A DNA stretch of 64,000 nucleotides from Acinetobacter sp. ANC 3903. Its GTDB lineage: Bacteria; Pseudomonadota; Gammaproteobacteria; Pseudomonadales; Moraxellaceae. The stretch's first letter is position 1, and each line of letters opens with the position of its first letter. The DNA is taken from the NCBI RefSeq assembly GCF_002135315.1, contig NZ_NEGA01000003.1, forward strand, positions 62,001-126,000, given 5' to 3'. A model generated the notes under the pieces. It was not told the DNA's origin, did not search any database, and was given only the letters and a program-made list of their open reading frames with translations. This document shows positions 8,550 through 18,058 of this stretch, piece after piece. Both the position numbers and the translations under genes were made by a program.

Positions 8550-9356
8550 TTACTTCACCTTTAACAATTCTGCATAATCACTAAAACAATCCTCATGTTC
8601 TAACTGAAAGCCCATTTCCTTCATTCGTGTTGCATAAATCCGTTTACCGGTTTCCTTTTTACTTTGCAAAACCAGTTCAGGTAAATTCAACTGCCGTTGA
8701 AACCATAGAATGATTTCATGCAGAGCAATCGGCTGATTATTCGTAACAATATAAGATTTTTCAGGATGTTCCACGTGAATCAACTGCACCAGGAATTTCA
8801 CCAGATCATCAATATGAATCCGGTTAGACCAGTGAATTTGAGGGTAACTTTGGGTCGTTGCAGCCAGCTTGATCATTCTGGCGACAGAAGTGCCATAAAT
8901 CCCTGTAGGACGAATCACCACACAGCGCTCTGGAAATGCCTGCTGATAAAGCTGCTCCATTTTCCAGAGTAATCGGCCCTGCTCATCCACAGGCCGAATA
9001 GCAGATTCATCATCAATACCCTCACCGGCATTTTCACCATAAATACGGGTCGAGGACACCACGACAATTCTTTGCACTGGATGCTGTTTTAAAGCATTGG
9101 CAATTGGAGCCACTGTATCAACATAAGTCTGTTGATAGCCTTGCATAGTACTTTGTGACGGCGACAATAAAACATAGACCCAATCTATGGGCGTGATCTG
9201 AGTTAAATTAAGCTGATGTACATCCTGAATCAGATGATTTGCATAGACATCAGTTTTCGGACTTTGGCTGATTGTGGTAATTTGGTGCCCTTGCTGAAAT
9301 AATTGTTTAGCAACCCGGGTAGATGTTTTACCATAACCTATAAATAATATATGCAT
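8550..9356 (-). CDS. NAD(P)-dependent epimerase/dehydratase-like SDR, YeeZ-type
   Basis: A 268-aa extended short-chain dehydrogenase/reductase-like protein. The N-terminus ILFIGYGKTSTRVA carries the dinucleotide-binding loop. VVVSSTRIYGENAGEG contains the SDR Ser and Tyr, but the Lys four residues after the Tyr is absent, as in YeeZ-like members. That leaves its catalytic status open. AGGTGCTTA precedes the ATG. It is divergent from recG with only 35 bp between the starts, so the promoters must overlap. The substrate is unknown. Confidence 0.75.
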   Translation of the reverse strand: MHILFIGYGKTSTRVAKQLFQQGHQITTISQSPKTDVYANHLIQDVHQLNLTQITPIDWVYVLLSPSQSTMQGYQQTYVDTVAPIANALKQHPVQRIVVVSSTRIYGENAGEGIDDESAIRPVDEQGRLLWKMEQLYQQAFPERCVVIRPTGIYGTSVARMIKLAATTQSYPQIHWSNRIHIDDLVKFLVQLIHVEHPEKSYIVTNNQPIALHEIILWFQRQLNLPELVLQSKKETGKRIYATRMKEMGFQLEHEDCFSDYAELLKVK

Positions 9357-9391
9357 TAAGCACCTGATGAATTAACTCAAGTTGAGGGGAC

Positions 9392-11437
9392 ATGGCTGCA
9401 GTCCATCAATTGCAAGGGGTAGGAACTGCCTCTGCTGCATTACTGGAAAAACTGAATATCTTTAGCACAGATGATTTGCTGTTTCATCTGCCGCGTGATT
9501 ATGAAGATCGTAGCACGATCATCCCCATGAACCAATTGTCCGTGGGGCGTAGCTATTTGCTGGAAGGAATCGTTAAAGGGGTCGATTTTCCACCCGGCAA
9601 GCGTAAATCTATGGCCATACAGCTACAGGATGATTTTGGCAAAGTCACCTTACGTTTTTATCATGTCTATAAAGCCCTGACTGACCGTGCAAAAGTCGGT
9701 AATCACTTGCGCATTTTTGGTGAAGTTCGCGTGGGTGCACGTGGTCTGGAACTGTATCATCCTGAAATTCAGCTGATTACCGAACACACACCGTTGCCGA
9801 AAACCCAGCTCACCGCGATTTATCCTGCAACCGATGGCCTAACCCAGCCCAAACTGCGTGAATATGTCAAACAGGCACTAAAACAGCATAGTGATGACCT
9901 ACCTGAATTATTACCGGAAAAATTCACCAATGGTTATGCGCTAAAACAGGCACTGGAATATATTCATGAACCGCCATTAAATGCCAATATGTTACAACTG
10001 GCACAAGGTTCTCATCCGGCACAGCAGCGCCTGATTTTTGAAGAACTGGTTGCCCATCAAATTAGTCTGCTTGCACGGCGTGCCTATATCCAGCAGATCG
10101 AAGCGCCCTCCTTCACGGCCAGTAAAAATTTTGCCAAACAACTTTTGGCCGGCTTGCCTTTTAGCCTGACTGGTGCGCAAAAGCGTGTCTCCAAAGAAAT
10201 TGTGCAGGATTTAAAACAGAACAAACCGATGCTGCGTCTGGTTCAGGGCGATGTCGGTGCCGGTAAAACGCTGGTCGCCGGGGTTGCAGCCTGTCATGCC
10301 TTGGAAGAAGGTTGGCAAGTGGCGCTGATGGCACCGACAGAAATTTTGGCTGAACAGCATTATTTAAATTTTAAAAAATGGTTTGAACCGCTGGGATTGA
10401 ATGTTTCTTGGCTTTCAGGCAAACAAAAAGGTAAAGCGCGCACAGCAGCAGAACAAACAATTAAAGAAGGCACTGCAAATTTAGTGATCGGTACTCATGC
10501 CCTGTTTCAGGAAAATGTTGAATTTGCCAAACTCGGCCTGGTGATTATTGATGAGCAGCATCGTTTTGGGGTCGATCAGCGTTTGGCTTTACGCAACAAA
10601 GGCTTAAATGGCATGACGCCGCATCAACTGGTGATGACTGCAACACCGATTCCACGCACGCTCGCCATGTCCGCTTATGGTGATCTGGATACCTCGGTGA
10701 TTGATGAACTGCCGCCAGGACGTACCCCGATTCAAACCGTCACCATTCCTTTGGATCGCCGTGAAGAAGTGCTTCAGCGTATTACCACCAACTGTGCTGA
10801 AGGCAAACAGGCTTACTGGGTCTGCACGTTGGTGGAACAATCGGAAACGCTGGATGCACAGGCTGCTGAAGCAACTTATCAGGAAATTAAGGAACGTTTT
10901 CCACAGCTCAACATTGGTCTGGTACATGGCAAGATGAAAGCCGATGAAAAACAGTCGGTGATGCAGCAATTTAAAGACAATCAATTACAGTTGTTGATTG
11001 CCACCACGGTGATTGAAGTGGGCGTTGATGTGCCCAATGCATCCATCATGGTGATTGAAAATGCCGAACGCTTAGGACTTTCGCAGTTACATCAGCTGCG
11101 TGGTCGTGTTGGTCGTGGAGCAACCGCCAGTTTCTGCGCCCTACTGTATAAAAATCCATTGTCGCAAAATGGACAGGAACGGCTGCGCATCATGCGTGAA
11201 ACCAACGATGGTTTTATCATTGCCGAAAAGGATCTGGAAATTCGTGGTCCGGGTGAGTTGCTGGGTACCAAGCAAACCGGGGATATGGGCTTTCGTGTGG
11301 CCAAACTGGAACGTGATGATCATTTACTCAATCAGGCGCATTATGTCGCCCAGCAAATTTTGAAAGACTATCCGGAAAATGCCGACGCCTTGTTAAAACG
11401 CTGGCTGCCGGAAGCGCCGCGCTATGCCTATGTGTAA
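9392..11437 (+). CDS. recG: ATP-dependent DNA helicase RecG
   Basis: A 681-aa branch-migration helicase acting on replication forks and Holliday junctions. An N-terminal OB/wedge domain (about residues 50-150) is followed by two helicase lobes: Walker A GDVGAGKT at 286-293, DEQH box at 387-390, motif III TATPIPRT, and motif VI QLHQLRGRVGRG. The C-terminal TRG region (KDLEIRGPGELLGTKQTG) is present. Length matches the family. GAGGGGAC lies directly before the ATG. comF follows 125 bp downstream on the same strand. Confidence 0.97.
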   Translation: MAAVHQLQGVGTASAALLEKLNIFSTDDLLFHLPRDYEDRSTIIPMNQLSVGRSYLLEGIVKGVDFPPGKRKSMAIQLQDDFGKVTLRFYHVYKALTDRAKVGNHLRIFGEVRVGARGLELYHPEIQLITEHTPLPKTQLTAIYPATDGLTQPKLREYVKQALKQHSDDLPELLPEKFTNGYALKQALEYIHEPPLNANMLQLAQGSHPAQQRLIFEELVAHQISLLARRAYIQQIEAPSFTASKNFAKQLLAGLPFSLTGAQKRVSKEIVQDLKQNKPMLRLVQGDVGAGKTLVAGVAACHALEEGWQVALMAPTEILAEQHYLNFKKWFEPLGLNVSWLSGKQKGKARTAAEQTIKEGTANLVIGTHALFQENVEFAKLGLVIIDEQHRFGVDQRLALRNKGLNGMTPHQLVMTATPIPRTLAMSAYGDLDTSVIDELPPGRTPIQTVTIPLDRREEVLQRITTNCAEGKQAYWVCTLVEQSETLDAQAAEATYQEIKERFPQLNIGLVHGKMKADEKQSVMQQFKDNQLQLLIATTVIEVGVDVPNASIMVIENAERLGLSQLHQLRGRVGRGATASFCALLYKNPLSQNGQERLRIMRETNDGFIIAEKDLEIRGPGELLGTKQTGDMGFRVAKLERDDHLLNQAHYVAQQILKDYPENADALLKRWLPEAPRYAYV

Positions 11438-11562
11438 AAAATAATTTTAAATAACGGCCTAAGTCAGTTATTGATTATGCCGTGAGCAGCATGGATGCTG
11501 CCACTGTTGCACTTAAATACCTGCTGTGCAAAATTAATATTCAATAAAAAGAAGAAGAAAAT

Positions 11563-12195
11563 ATGCTGCAATTTATTCAGCCATTCATGCACAAAGCCAT
11601 CCAAGGGATTTCCCCTTGCGTACTCTGTGGCGTAGACCATCAACGCCATCATTCAGTCTGTACAGATTGCTGGCAGAAATTACCATGGTTTAAAAATGTG
11701 GTTCAACGTCAAGAAATGAGTATTCAGGTCGCCTGTCATTATGACTACCCGATGGATCGCATCATTCAGAAATTCAAATATGAACAACAGCTACATTTTC
11801 AGACACTGCTGGCAGGTACTTTAACCCAACTTCGCATTCCAAAAATTCAGGCCATCGTGCCGATGCCCATTTCCAATCAGCGGCTGGCAGAACGTGGCTA
11901 TAACCAGTCTTTAGTGCTGGCAAAGATCTTGGCAAAACACCTGAATATCCCGATCTGGCAACCGGTGTCCCGGCTGGCGCAACATTCGCAAAAAGGCATG
12001 AGTCGGATAGAACGCCTCGACCAGATCGGGCAACAATTTGTGATTGCAGCACAGCCTAAAATTCGTTACCGCAAAGTGCTGATGCTGGATGATGTAGTTA
12101 CAACTGGCAGTTCACTACATGCCTTAAAAACCAAGTTAGACGAATTAGGCTGTCAGCAAATCTATGCCGCCTGTATAGCCAGTGCAGAGCCATAA
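11563..12195 (+). CDS. comF: ComF-family phosphoribosyltransferase-like protein
   Basis: A 210-aa protein with an N-terminal zinc-ribbon-like region (CVLC...CTDC, residues about 21-41) and a C-terminal PRTase fold whose PRPP loop DDVVTTGS is at 176-183. ComF proteins support natural transformation in several naturally competent bacteria, and Acinetobacter is often competent; their enzymatic activity is not established. An AAGAAGAAGAA purine tract serves as the ribosome site. The location just after recG fits DNA uptake and recombination, but the 125-bp spacer makes operon membership uncertain. Confidence 0.85.
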   Translation: MLQFIQPFMHKAIQGISPCVLCGVDHQRHHSVCTDCWQKLPWFKNVVQRQEMSIQVACHYDYPMDRIIQKFKYEQQLHFQTLLAGTLTQLRIPKIQAIVPMPISNQRLAERGYNQSLVLAKILAKHLNIPIWQPVSRLAQHSQKGMSRIERLDQIGQQFVIAAQPKIRYRKVLMLDDVVTTGSSLHALKTKLDELGCQQIYAACIASAEP

Positions 12196-12289
12196 AACCA
12201 AGAAGACATTATCCCAGATCCCGATTTTAGCTTGAGCTATGCAGGCATAATACAGGAGGCAGATATAAGTCAGAAAGTCGTTGTCCTGA

Positions 12290-12700
12290 TCAGGAAATAA
12301 TGGCCTTGGCTGTTAAAAACTGCTTTACCCAAGGCATCACAATTTGCGTGCTCAGTGGTGCAAGTGGCGTACTCTGATCATCCAGACTTACCCACTTCAT
12401 TTCGGCAATTTCAGCTGCAATTTTCGGTGCGTGATCTAAAGTCACATAATATAGATAACTCACCAGCTGATGATCCGGCTCATTGGCAGTTGCAGTTTCA
12501 AAACGACCGACAAATTGCTGAATTAAAGCCTGACAACCAATTTCCTCCTGAATTTCACGCAGCATGGTTTCTTCAGGCGGTTCTTTCGGCTCTAACTTTC
12601 CGCCCACCTGCATAAAGCAGGAAGTATTACGTTTACGCACCACTAAAAGTTGCTGTTGATCATTTAAAATAATGGCCGCTGCGACAGTAATGATTTTCAT
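12290..12700 (-). CDS. Nudix hydrolase
   Basis: A 136-aa MutT-like hydrolase. The full Nudix box runs from G34 through E40, R48-E49, E52-E53 and G55 (G-x5-E-x7-R-E-I-x-E-E-x-G). Such enzymes cleave nucleoside diphosphate-linked compounds, and the substrate cannot be told from sequence. The ATG at 12700 overlaps the TGA of the upstream LOG gene by 4 bp (ATGA), which indicates translational coupling. Longer in-frame starts would run into that gene and add a Gly-rich leader not expected in the family. Confidence 0.88.
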   Translation of the reverse strand: MKIITVAAAIILNDQQQLLVVRKRNTSCFMQVGGKLEPKEPPEETMLREIQEEIGCQALIQQFVGRFETATANEPDHQLVSYLYYVTLDHAPKIAAEIAEMKWVSLDDQSTPLAPLSTQIVMPWVKQFLTAKAIIS

Positions 12701-13299
12701 GCATGTTTCACCAAGACTTCCTGATCCACCACCATTCCCCATTTCTGTTGTGGCGCTCGAAAAGCGTCAAATTGTTGCAAAATCTCTTCAATGGAATCCG
12801 AAGCAATCATACTGTCTGCAAAACGTGGCTGGGTAAAACCTTTTACTGTGGTCAACTGAATAAATTTCAGCAAATCATCGTAAAATCCGGCCACATTTAA
12901 AAATGCACACGGTTTCAAATGAATACCGAGCTGTGACCAGGTCCATTGCTCAAAAATCTCTTCCAGCGTACCTGCACCGCCCGGTAAGGCAATAAAGGCA
13001 TCAGAAAGTTCCGACATTCTGGTTTTGCGTTCATGCATATTCGCAACCACATGCAATTCGGTTAAATGCGGATGAGCCAGCTCATGATCCACCAACACCC
13101 TTGGGATTACCCCAATGACTTTGCCACCTGCCTGTAAAGCACTATCGGCCACCACCCCCATCAGGCCTGAACGTCCACCACCATAAACCAGGGTTTTCCC
13201 TTGCTGGGCGATGGTTTGTCCCATTTTTTGCGCGGTATCTAAAAAAATCGAGTCGGTGCCTAAAGCTGAGCCACAAAAAATTGCGATCGATTTCGTCAT
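12697..13299 (-). CDS. LOG-family protein (TIGR00730; cytokinin riboside 5'-monophosphate phosphoribohydrolase-like)
   Basis: A 201-aa Rossmann-like protein. IAIFCGSALG at the N-terminus, YGGGRSGLMG near 39-48 and PGGAGTLEE at 106-114 are the diagnostic LOG motifs, often mis-annotated as lysine decarboxylase. The family hydrolyses nucleoside 5'-monophosphates to base and ribose 5-phosphate. The frame extends 31 codons upstream, but MTKSIAIFCG at 13299 gives the standard start, with AGGCTGAAA before it. It is coupled to the Nudix gene by an ATGA overlap, so the pair may clean up nucleotides. It is divergent from corA. Confidence 0.88.
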   Translation of the reverse strand: MTKSIAIFCGSALGTDSIFLDTAQKMGQTIAQQGKTLVYGGGRSGLMGVVADSALQAGGKVIGVIPRVLVDHELAHPHLTELHVVANMHERKTRMSELSDAFIALPGGAGTLEEIFEQWTWSQLGIHLKPCAFLNVAGFYDDLLKFIQLTTVKGFTQPRFADSMIASDSIEEILQQFDAFRAPQQKWGMVVDQEVLVKHA

Positions 13300-13448
13300 T
13301 GTTTCAGCCTGTTTTGCAGATGTCATATTAATAAAGTAAATTTTCAGGAGATTTTTTAATAAAAAAGCGATTGAATCAGTGTTTTTATTCAATTCCTTGT
13401 CTAAAATACACCCATCAATTCACCTATACTGCGCAGGGAAAAGACAGC

Positions 13449-14462
13449 ATGCTTGAAGCCTTTTACGCCACAGAGCGCGGTAGTTTGGAAGATGCCACCA
13501 TCAATGGTGGTTTTGATCTCCACCCGGATTTAGTGTGGATCGATCTCATTGCCCCATCACAAGAAGAACAACAATGGGTGCTAGATGCTTATGAGCAAAA
13601 TTTACCGACGCTAAAATCCTTGGAGGATATTTCTTCATCGGCACGATTCTACCGTGATGATGACGGTATTTTACATATCAGTACCTATTTTTTGACGAAA
13701 AATAAAAATTTTCAGGTCGATGGCGAAACCGATGACAACTCGAGCATTTTAGCAACCGTGCAAACGGTAGCTTTTATTCTGCATAAACAACACCTGTTTA
13801 CCCTGCGCGGTGAAAAACTGGTGGCCTTCCGTGCTTTCCGTGCCCGTGCCCGTCGTAACGACTATGAAATTGACTACAAAGACCCGACTTGGGTTTTGCT
13901 CGGTTTACTGGAAGCCAAACTGGATGAACTTGCGGATATCCTGGAAGATATCCACAAAGACCTTGAAAAATATTCCACAGAAGTATTGAACAACCGCCAT
14001 CGTGAACAAATTCTCGATCTGGATGACATGATTACCCGTCTGGCACAATTGGAAGATATGCTCGGAAAGGCACAGTTGTGTTTGATCGATTTACGTCGGG
14101 TACTGACTTTCTTGTCGCGTCCGCGTGCTTTAGGCAGTCATATTTATGATGCCGATATTCGAGAACTCAGTGAAGATGTGCGATCTCTGGTAGAACATGA
14201 TGCCTTCCTGTTCCAAAAGGTTCGATTTTTACTCGACACTACTTCCGGATTCATTAATACCGAACAGAACGATACTATCCGTCGATTCTCGATCTTGCCA
14301 AGCATGCTCGCACCACCGATGCTGGTTGCCAGTATCTATGGCATGAATACCGATGTGCTGCCATTTGCCCGAGGAGCGACCAGTTTTATTATGGTCGGCA
14401 TTATTTTAGTGGCCTTCTTTATTGGACCGCTGATCTATTTCCGCTGGAAAAAATGGATTTGA
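13449..14462 (+). CDS. corA: CorA-family magnesium/cobalt transporter
   Basis: A 337-aa inner-membrane divalent-cation channel. A large acidic cytoplasmic domain with long helices (LGLLEAKLDELADILEDI and following) is followed by two C-terminal transmembrane helices. The selectivity motif YGMN is at residues 297-300, right after the first helix. The family-typical Lys-rich C-terminus (RWKKWI) is present. I chose the ATG at 13449, preceded by AGGGAAAAGA. The in-frame extension upstream lacks family similarity and overlaps the divergent LOG promoter. Confidence 0.92.
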   Translation: MLEAFYATERGSLEDATINGGFDLHPDLVWIDLIAPSQEEQQWVLDAYEQNLPTLKSLEDISSSARFYRDDDGILHISTYFLTKNKNFQVDGETDDNSSILATVQTVAFILHKQHLFTLRGEKLVAFRAFRARARRNDYEIDYKDPTWVLLGLLEAKLDELADILEDIHKDLEKYSTEVLNNRHREQILDLDDMITRLAQLEDMLGKAQLCLIDLRRVLTFLSRPRALGSHIYDADIRELSEDVRSLVEHDAFLFQKVRFLLDTTSGFINTEQNDTIRRFSILPSMLAPPMLVASIYGMNTDVLPFARGATSFIMVGIILVAFFIGPLIYFRWKKWI

Positions 14463-14534
14463 TGAAGTTCATATTTTTTTAGAACTAAGATTAAGTCCTC
14501 AAATATTTAACCTTTTTTAAAGTGAATAATGGAA

Positions 14535-14617
14535 TCCTCTCTCCCTCTGGGAGAGAGCTAGAGAGAGGGTTTTTACATAATTACCTCACCCTAACCCTCT
14601 CCTAAAAGGAGAGGGAA
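14535..14617. repeat. R2 hairpin repeats downstream of corA
   Basis: Two pyrimidine/purine hairpins: CTCTCTCC/GGGAGAGAG near 14537-14560, followed by a further GAGAGAGGG, and a perfect 9-bp stem CCCTCTCCT (14595-14603) / AGGAGAGGG (14607-14615). They lie between convergent corA and mlaB. Confidence 0.55.
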
Positions 14618-14652
14618 CTTCACTAATTTATTTGGTTATTTCTATAAACATT

Positions 14653-14678
14653 AAAAAAGCACCTTGCGGTGCTTTTTT
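14653..14678. terminator. Bidirectional terminator between corA and mlaB
   Basis: Stem AGCACC/GGTGCT (14658-14663 with 14668-14673), loop TTGC, with flanking A and T runs that suit both convergent genes. Confidence 0.88.
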
Positions 14679-14690
14679 ATCTTTCAGTAT

Positions 14691-14981
14691 TCAGGCAATC
14701 AATTGCAGATCATCTTGCAAATGACAGGCCTGAATGATTTTCATCATTTTCTCAGGCACTGCTTTAAATTGCAGACCCTGAGCTTTCGGGGTCTGACGCA
14801 ACCAGCGCACCAGTACTGCCAGTGCCAGCGTACTGCCCTGTTCCAGCTGTGCCAGATTGACCACCACAGGAAACTGATGCTGCGATTGAATCAGTTTTAA
14901 ACCTTGCTGGTAATAGTCCTCTGCATTGGCATAATCTATTTTGCCGGAAACCTGCAATTCCTGATGAATGAATTGAATCAC
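14691..14981 (-). CDS. mlaB: Phospholipid-trafficking STAS-domain protein MlaB
   Basis: A 96-aa single STAS domain, the cytoplasmic partner that stabilises and regulates the MlaFE ABC transporter. The core VVVNLAQLEQGSTLALAVLVRWL carries the Ser/Thr segment of the STAS loop. It is the last gene of mlaFEDCB, 16 bp after mlaC, which anchors the assignment better than the poorly conserved sequence. The start is GTG, with AAGGG about 7 nt upstream. A bidirectional terminator follows immediately. Confidence 0.85.
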   Translation of the reverse strand: MIQFIHQELQVSGKIDYANAEDYYQQGLKLIQSQHQFPVVVNLAQLEQGSTLALAVLVRWLRQTPKAQGLQFKAVPEKMMKIIQACHLQDDLQLIA

Positions 14982-14997
14982 TGAACACCCTTCCCGG

Positions 14998-15624
14998 TTA
15001 TTTTTTATCTACAGATGCATCGGGTTCAAAGTTCGCAATAGCTTTATCGATATTGCCACCATTACGTTTTACCGTTGCAGCAAACTGATTACGGAACTGT
15101 AAACCTAAATCAATACCCGCTACATTGATATTACGTACTTTCCATTGATTGCCTTTATCCACCAACTGGAAAGATACAGGGGTTTTTTCACCTTTGTTGT
15201 TGAAATCAATCGTGACCACAGGATTTTTGCTATTTGTTTCTTTATATGGGCGCAGGCTATAAGTCTGGTTGGTATATTTAACAAAAGCTGTACCGTAATT
15301 TTCGATTAAAGTTTCACGAAAATTGTGTTCAAACTTGGCACGCTGAGCAGCCGTACTGTACTGATTGGTGGCATAGGTTCCCATGACCAGACGTGTAAAG
15401 GCTTGTGAATCAATATAAGGATCAAGATTTTGACGCACAATCGCTTTCACCGCAGCAGGATTGTTTTGCAATTTTCCTTGATCCGCTTTTAAACGAGCAA
15501 CCAGACCATCTGCTACTTTTTTAACAAAAGCCGGTGGCGTTTCAGTCGGTGCTGCAAATGCAGTACTTGCGATCATTGTTGATAAAACACTTATGCCAAG
15601 TGTATGTTTAAGTAAGGTATTCAC
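14998..15624 (-). CDS. mlaC: Periplasmic phospholipid-binding protein MlaC
   Basis: A 208-aa protein of the MlaC/Ttg2D family that shuttles phospholipid between the outer-membrane MlaA complex and the inner-membrane MlaFEDB complex. It has a signal peptide (MNTLLKHTLGISVLSTMIASTAFAA) with cleavage after AFA. The family segment VMGTYATNQYSTAAQRAKFEHNF, followed by the beta-rich lipid pocket (VSFQLVDKGNQWKVRNINVAGIDLG), is evident. The start is GTG, preceded by GAGGAG at optimal spacing. It lies 18 bp after mlaD in the operon. Confidence 0.93.
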   Translation of the reverse strand: MNTLLKHTLGISVLSTMIASTAFAAPTETPPAFVKKVADGLVARLKADQGKLQNNPAAVKAIVRQNLDPYIDSQAFTRLVMGTYATNQYSTAAQRAKFEHNFRETLIENYGTAFVKYTNQTYSLRPYKETNSKNPVVTIDFNNKGEKTPVSFQLVDKGNQWKVRNINVAGIDLGLQFRNQFAATVKRNGGNIDKAIANFEPDASVDKK

Positions 15625-15642
15625 GAAATTCTCCTCTCAAAA

Positions 15643-16314
15643 TTATTCAACAAATGAAGTTTGCGCATCTTCTGTTGATTCAGTTGATGTTTTTTCTTCT
15701 GCCGCCTTAGCTGATGACTTGCCTGCACCACCAGTAATAAATTTACTGATTAAATCTTCAAGATCCATCGTACCTTGGGTATTGGCAATGCTTTCACCAC
15801 GTTTGACATAGTTCAGACCACCACCTGGAACAACTTTCAAATATTTTTCGCCCAATAAACCATTGGTTGCAACCATAATATAAGCATCTTCATCGATACT
15901 AGTGATGGAGTTCATGTTATCAGCCAGTTGCTTTTCCATTTCTTTTTGTTTCGCAGGAGCTGCTTCACTGTATTCTGTGCTATAGCGCAATTCTTCCAAA
16001 GCATTGGCTTTAACCTTTTTCAGCTGTTCTTTATTGAAAGATGTTAACTTGCCATCCAGCTCAAAATACACCGTTGCCAAACGTGATACCGGATCAAGGG
16101 TAATATCCGTGACACGACCAATGGTCACGCCACTCATGGTGACTTTGGCACGCGGTTTTAGGCCATTCACATTGTCAAAACTTGCGGTCATGTTGTAGCT
16201 GTCACGCAGGTTTGTTCCCACCAAGCCACTCACTTTCATAGCCAAGAAAAATAAGGCAATACCTGTAAGAATGACAAAAATACCTACGGCCAGCTCACTT
16301 GCACGTGATTTCAT
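15643..16314 (-). CDS. mlaD: MCE-domain phospholipid transport protein MlaD
   Basis: A 223-aa inner-membrane protein with one N-terminal helix (about residues 9-28) and an MCE domain (YNMTASFDNVNGLKPRAKVTMSGVTIGRV onward). It forms the hexameric periplasmic ring of the Mla complex. A C-terminal Ser/Glu-rich tail (from about 195) follows, and a central insert (about 95-130: KVKANALEELRYSTEYSEAA...) interrupts the MCE domain. Its start codon overlaps the mlaE stop. The enzyme-like role in lipid transfer is known for the family, not shown here. Confidence 0.93.
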   Translation of the reverse strand: MKSRASELAVGIFVILTGIALFFLAMKVSGLVGTNLRDSYNMTASFDNVNGLKPRAKVTMSGVTIGRVTDITLDPVSRLATVYFELDGKLTSFNKEQLKKVKANALEELRYSTEYSEAAPAKQKEMEKQLADNMNSITSIDEDAYIMVATNGLLGEKYLKVVPGGGLNYVKRGESIANTQGTMDLEDLISKFITGGAGKSSAKAAEEKTSTESTEDAQTSFVE

Positions 16315-17093
16315 TAAACACCTCCAAACATGACCGCAGTCAACACAAAATCAGAACCCAAAACACACAATGAGGAATACACTACTGTTCGCGTAGTCGA
16401 TGTTGCAATTCCTTCCGACGTTGGCACACAGGCATAACCCTGATAGACCGCAATCCATGTGCAAATTAATGCAAAAACCAAGCTTTTAATAATGGTGCCG
16501 TTGAAAATATCTTTATAGAACTGCACGCTATTTTGCATCCCGCTCCAGAAAGAACCTTCATCTACCCCTAAAAAATCGACCCCGACCATTTTACCGCCCA
16601 TAATGCCAATCGCACCAAAAATGATTGATAACATCGGCAGACTGACAATACCGGCCCATAAACGAGGGGAAACGATACGTTTCAGCGGATCGACCCCAAT
16701 CATTTCCATACTGGCCAGCTGCTCTGTGGCTTTCATCAGGCCTATTTCAGCCGTTAAAGCCGAACCGGCACGCCCTGCAAACAGTAATGCCGCCACGACA
16801 GGAGCCAACTCTCTTAACAGGGTTAAAGACACCATTGTGCCAAGCATGGCTTCTGAGCCGATATTTACCAAAATGGAATAGCCTTGTAAACCAAGCACTA
16901 AACCGATGAATAAACCCGATACGGCAATAATCAATAAAGACATCACACCAATACGGTACATTTGGTAAAGAAACAGTTTGACCCCGAGCCAGGTCGGCAT
17001 GGAAAACAGGATTTGCAGCAACATCTGGGTTGCTACACCTATCCCCTGAACACGTTCAATGACGCGTCTACCTAATGAGGCAATAGCATTCAT
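16314..17093 (-). CDS. mlaE: Phospholipid ABC transporter permease MlaE
   Basis: A 259-aa MlaE/PF02405 permease with about five or six membrane helices and the conserved ELAPVVAALLFAGRAGSALTAEIGLMK region that couples to the ATPase. VDPLKRIVSPRLWAG is the cytoplasmic family signature. The start overlaps the mlaF stop as ATGA, and its own end overlaps the mlaD start, so F, E and D are translationally coupled. Confidence 0.95.
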   Translation of the reverse strand: MNAIASLGRRVIERVQGIGVATQMLLQILFSMPTWLGVKLFLYQMYRIGVMSLLIIAVSGLFIGLVLGLQGYSILVNIGSEAMLGTMVSLTLLRELAPVVAALLFAGRAGSALTAEIGLMKATEQLASMEMIGVDPLKRIVSPRLWAGIVSLPMLSIIFGAIGIMGGKMVGVDFLGVDEGSFWSGMQNSVQFYKDIFNGTIIKSLVFALICTWIAVYQGYACVPTSEGIATSTTRTVVYSSLCVLGSDFVLTAVMFGGV

Positions 17094-17908
17094 GAACGCA
17101 CCTCATCACTTAAATAAGCCTTATGACTAAACTGATAATCGACAGGACCTTCAGCAGCCCCGGTTAAGAACTGACGGACAAATGCCGATTCATGCTGCAT
17201 TAATTCAGCCGGCGTACCCTCACCCTGAATAACCCCTTCCGCGATAATGTAAATGTAATCGGCAATGGATAAGGTTTCACCCACATCGTGCGACACAATA
17301 ATCGTGGTTAAATCCAGTGCTTCACGCAAGGTACGAATTAAACGGGCAAGTACCCCTTTTACAATCGGGTCTTGGCCGGCAAAAGGTTCATCGTACATGA
17401 TCAGTTCCGGATCTAGCGCAATCGCACGGGCCAAAGCAACACGACGGTTCATCCCGCCAGACAATTCTGCAGGCATCAACTTTTCAGTACCACGTAAGCC
17501 CACCGCTTCCAGTTTAAGTGCCACCAGCTCGGCAATCAGATGTTCAGAAAGTTGAGTATGGGCACGTAAAGGAAAAGCCACATTTTCATAGACACTCATA
17601 TCGGTAAACAGGGCACCGCTTTGGAACAGCATGCCCATACGGGCACGTGCAGCAAATAATTCCTGACGTGACATATCTGCAATATTTTGGCCATCTAACA
17701 GAATTTTACCGTGCTCAGGCGTCAACTGACCACCAATCAGACGCAGCAAAGTAGTTTTACCGGTACCTGAAGGCCCCATAATGGCGGTAATCTGGCCACG
17801 TCGAATTGTTAAACTGACATTATCGAAAATGACACGTTTCCCTCGTTTAAAGCTCAAGTCATGGACTTCAATCCAAGATTGAGCTTGCTGAGGTATTTGA
17901 TTATTCAT
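17090..17908 (-). CDS. mlaF: Phospholipid ABC transporter ATP-binding protein MlaF
   Basis: A 272-aa ABC ATPase. With the ATG at 17908, Walker A GPSGTGKT is at residues 45-52. The signature LSGGMNRRVALARAIALDPELIMYDEPFAGQDP covers the C-loop, Walker B and D-loop, and the H-loop is in IIVSHDVGE. The C-loop reads LSGGM, as in other Mla ATPases. The frame is open to an ATG at 17944, adding 12 residues; neither start has a strong ribosome site, so the start is uncertain. First gene of mlaFEDCB. A possible 21-aa membrane peptide gene lies 150 bp upstream on the same strand. Confidence 0.93.
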   Translation of the reverse strand: MNNQIPQQAQSWIEVHDLSFKRGKRVIFDNVSLTIRRGQITAIMGPSGTGKTTLLRLIGGQLTPEHGKILLDGQNIADMSRQELFAARARMGMLFQSGALFTDMSVYENVAFPLRAHTQLSEHLIAELVALKLEAVGLRGTEKLMPAELSGGMNRRVALARAIALDPELIMYDEPFAGQDPIVKGVLARLIRTLREALDLTTIIVSHDVGETLSIADYIYIIAEGVIQGEGTPAELMQHESAFVRQFLTGAAEGPVDYQFSHKAYLSDEVRS

Positions 17909-18058
17909 AGCCGAGGGTTTTCCTGCATTTTTTTCAGCATGCATACTATAAAGGATTCGGGTTTAAAATGTTACCTTTAGATAAAAAGCAACCAATTTAC
18001 CATAATTTTTATTTTTTAATTGTAGTGTAGCTATTTTACCCAACAGGATACTGAGTTA